From positions 1 to 6,453 of the forward strand of contig DATHVH010000215.1 in NCBI GenBank assembly GCA_035461405.1: a DNA stretch of 6,453 bases. Direction: 5' to 3'. A program made the translations under genes and the position numbers. Positions 5,930 through 6,453 of this stretch are shown piece by piece. This DNA comes from Anditalea sp035461405 (GTDB lineage Bacteria > Bacteroidota > Bacteroidia > Cytophagales > Cyclobacteriaceae). The notes beneath the pieces were generated by a model that was not told the origin of the DNA, ran no database searches, and worked only from the letters and a program-made list of their open reading frames with translations. Within the stretch, counting starts at the first letter, position 1; each line of letters starts with the position of its first letter.

Positions 5930-6453
5930 TCAATTACCTATTAATATCAATTCTTCTTGAGGGCTTATTAAATAATCAGCCCCGTCCTCGGTTATGACAG
6001 CCATTTCTTCCACAGACATGGTCTTCTCCCCTCCCTGGGGAAGTTTCCACGTATAGAAACCATCAAAGGCAAATACCATCCCGGGCTTTAAGGGTTTAAG
6101 TGCTTCTGGTCTAGGTTTTGAATCAACTAATTGAGCACCTCCGAGATTTGGACCTACATCATGTGCTACATATCCTACCGGATGACCTGTACTCCACATT
6201 ACATATTCCGATCCCTGCTTTTTCATAAATTCACGCTGAGCCTTATCTACATCATATCCTGTTACACCAGGCTTCATTGCTGCTAATGCTATCCTGGAAC
6301 CCTGTTTACTATTCTCCCAGTATTGCTGTACTGAATCTGGCGCAGTCTTTTCTCCGGGCCTCAGTACGTAAGCAAAGCGCTGAATATCGGTCACCCACAT
6401 ATCATGGACCCTGATGCCAAAGTCAATCTGGATCACATCCCCCGGCATGATGA
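5930..6453 (-). CDS. M24-family metallopeptidase (Xaa-Pro aminopeptidase/prolidase-like), C-terminal part (5' end outside window)
   Basis: The frame is open from the right edge to a TGA at 5932-5930. A methionine codon at 6448-6446 lies within the conserved core (MPGDVIQIDFG) and the frame stays open upstream of it, so the true start lies beyond the window. The 172 residues counted from that methionine hold the pita-bread metal centre: Asp9 (IDFG) and Asp21 (VTDIQR), His89 (GHPVG), then His96 (HDVGP) seven residues later as in methionine aminopeptidase, and Glu147 (SVEEMAVIT). The position that is normally Glu (GMxFxIEP) is Asp129 here (GMVFAFDGF), and the two Asp ligands are 12 rather than the 11 residues apart seen in E. 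coli methionine aminopeptidase. Family members remove N-terminal residues or split Xaa-Pro dipeptides with two metal ions. A signal peptide, if any, is off the window. Substrate and activity are uncertain because of the changed ligand. Confidence 0.8.
   Translation of the reverse strand, partial: IMPGDVIQIDFGIRVHDMWVTDIQRFAYVLRPGEKTAPDSVQQYWENSKQGSRIALAAMKPGVTGYDVDKAQREFMKKQGSEYVMWSTGHPVGYVAHDVGPNLGGAQLVDSKPRPEALKPLKPGMVFAFDGFYTWKLPQGGEKTMSVEEMAVITEDGADYLISPQEELILIGN

Overview
The window looks like a chromosomal segment of a Bacteroidota bacterium, probably a marine or soil cytophagoid or flavobacterial lineage; I cannot name the genus. The signs are AT-rich intergenic DNA, starts without Shine-Dalgarno sequences, promoters of the Bacteroidota type (TTTG, about 20 nt, TAnnTTTG), lipoproteins with acidic residues just after the lipobox cysteine, and a TonB-dependent receptor with an N-terminal carboxypeptidase-regulatory-like domain.

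Layout, left to right. The end of an FtsE-type ABC ATPase (+ strand, cut by the left edge) stops inside its own intrinsic terminator. After about 250 nt of AT-rich spacer comes a monocistronic S41 (C-terminal processing peptidase-like) lipoprotein gene, 521-1945 (+), closed by a strong 13-bp hairpin. It converges on a two-gene minus-strand unit. In transcription order this is a TonB-dependent outer-membrane receptor (5699-3330) followed by a histidine-rich, DUF4625-like lipoprotein (3188-2280), ended by a GC-rich hairpin at 2226-2250. To the right lies the C-terminal part of an M24-family metallopeptidase (minus strand, cut by the right edge).

The most interesting part is the receptor/lipoprotein pair. 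Each gene has its own recognisable promoter with the same 20-nt spacing, and in each the heptamer TTGCAAT overlaps the 3' end of the -7 element. Two more copies sit in the receptor promoter, one on the -33 element and one just before the start codon, while the lipoprotein copy is half of a 6-3-6 inverted repeat. I saw no other copy of the heptamer in the window. The pair therefore looks like a small regulon unit under one repressor. With the ZnuD-like features of the receptor and 14 histidines in the lipoprotein, a metal-uptake system (zinc is the first guess) is the most economical reading. The regulator, the metal and the lipoprotein's role are inferences.

The flanking FtsE, S41 and M24 genes look like ordinary housekeeping or envelope genes, with no evident functional tie to the pair. 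There are no tRNA or rRNA genes, CRISPR arrays or insertion sequences that I can see.
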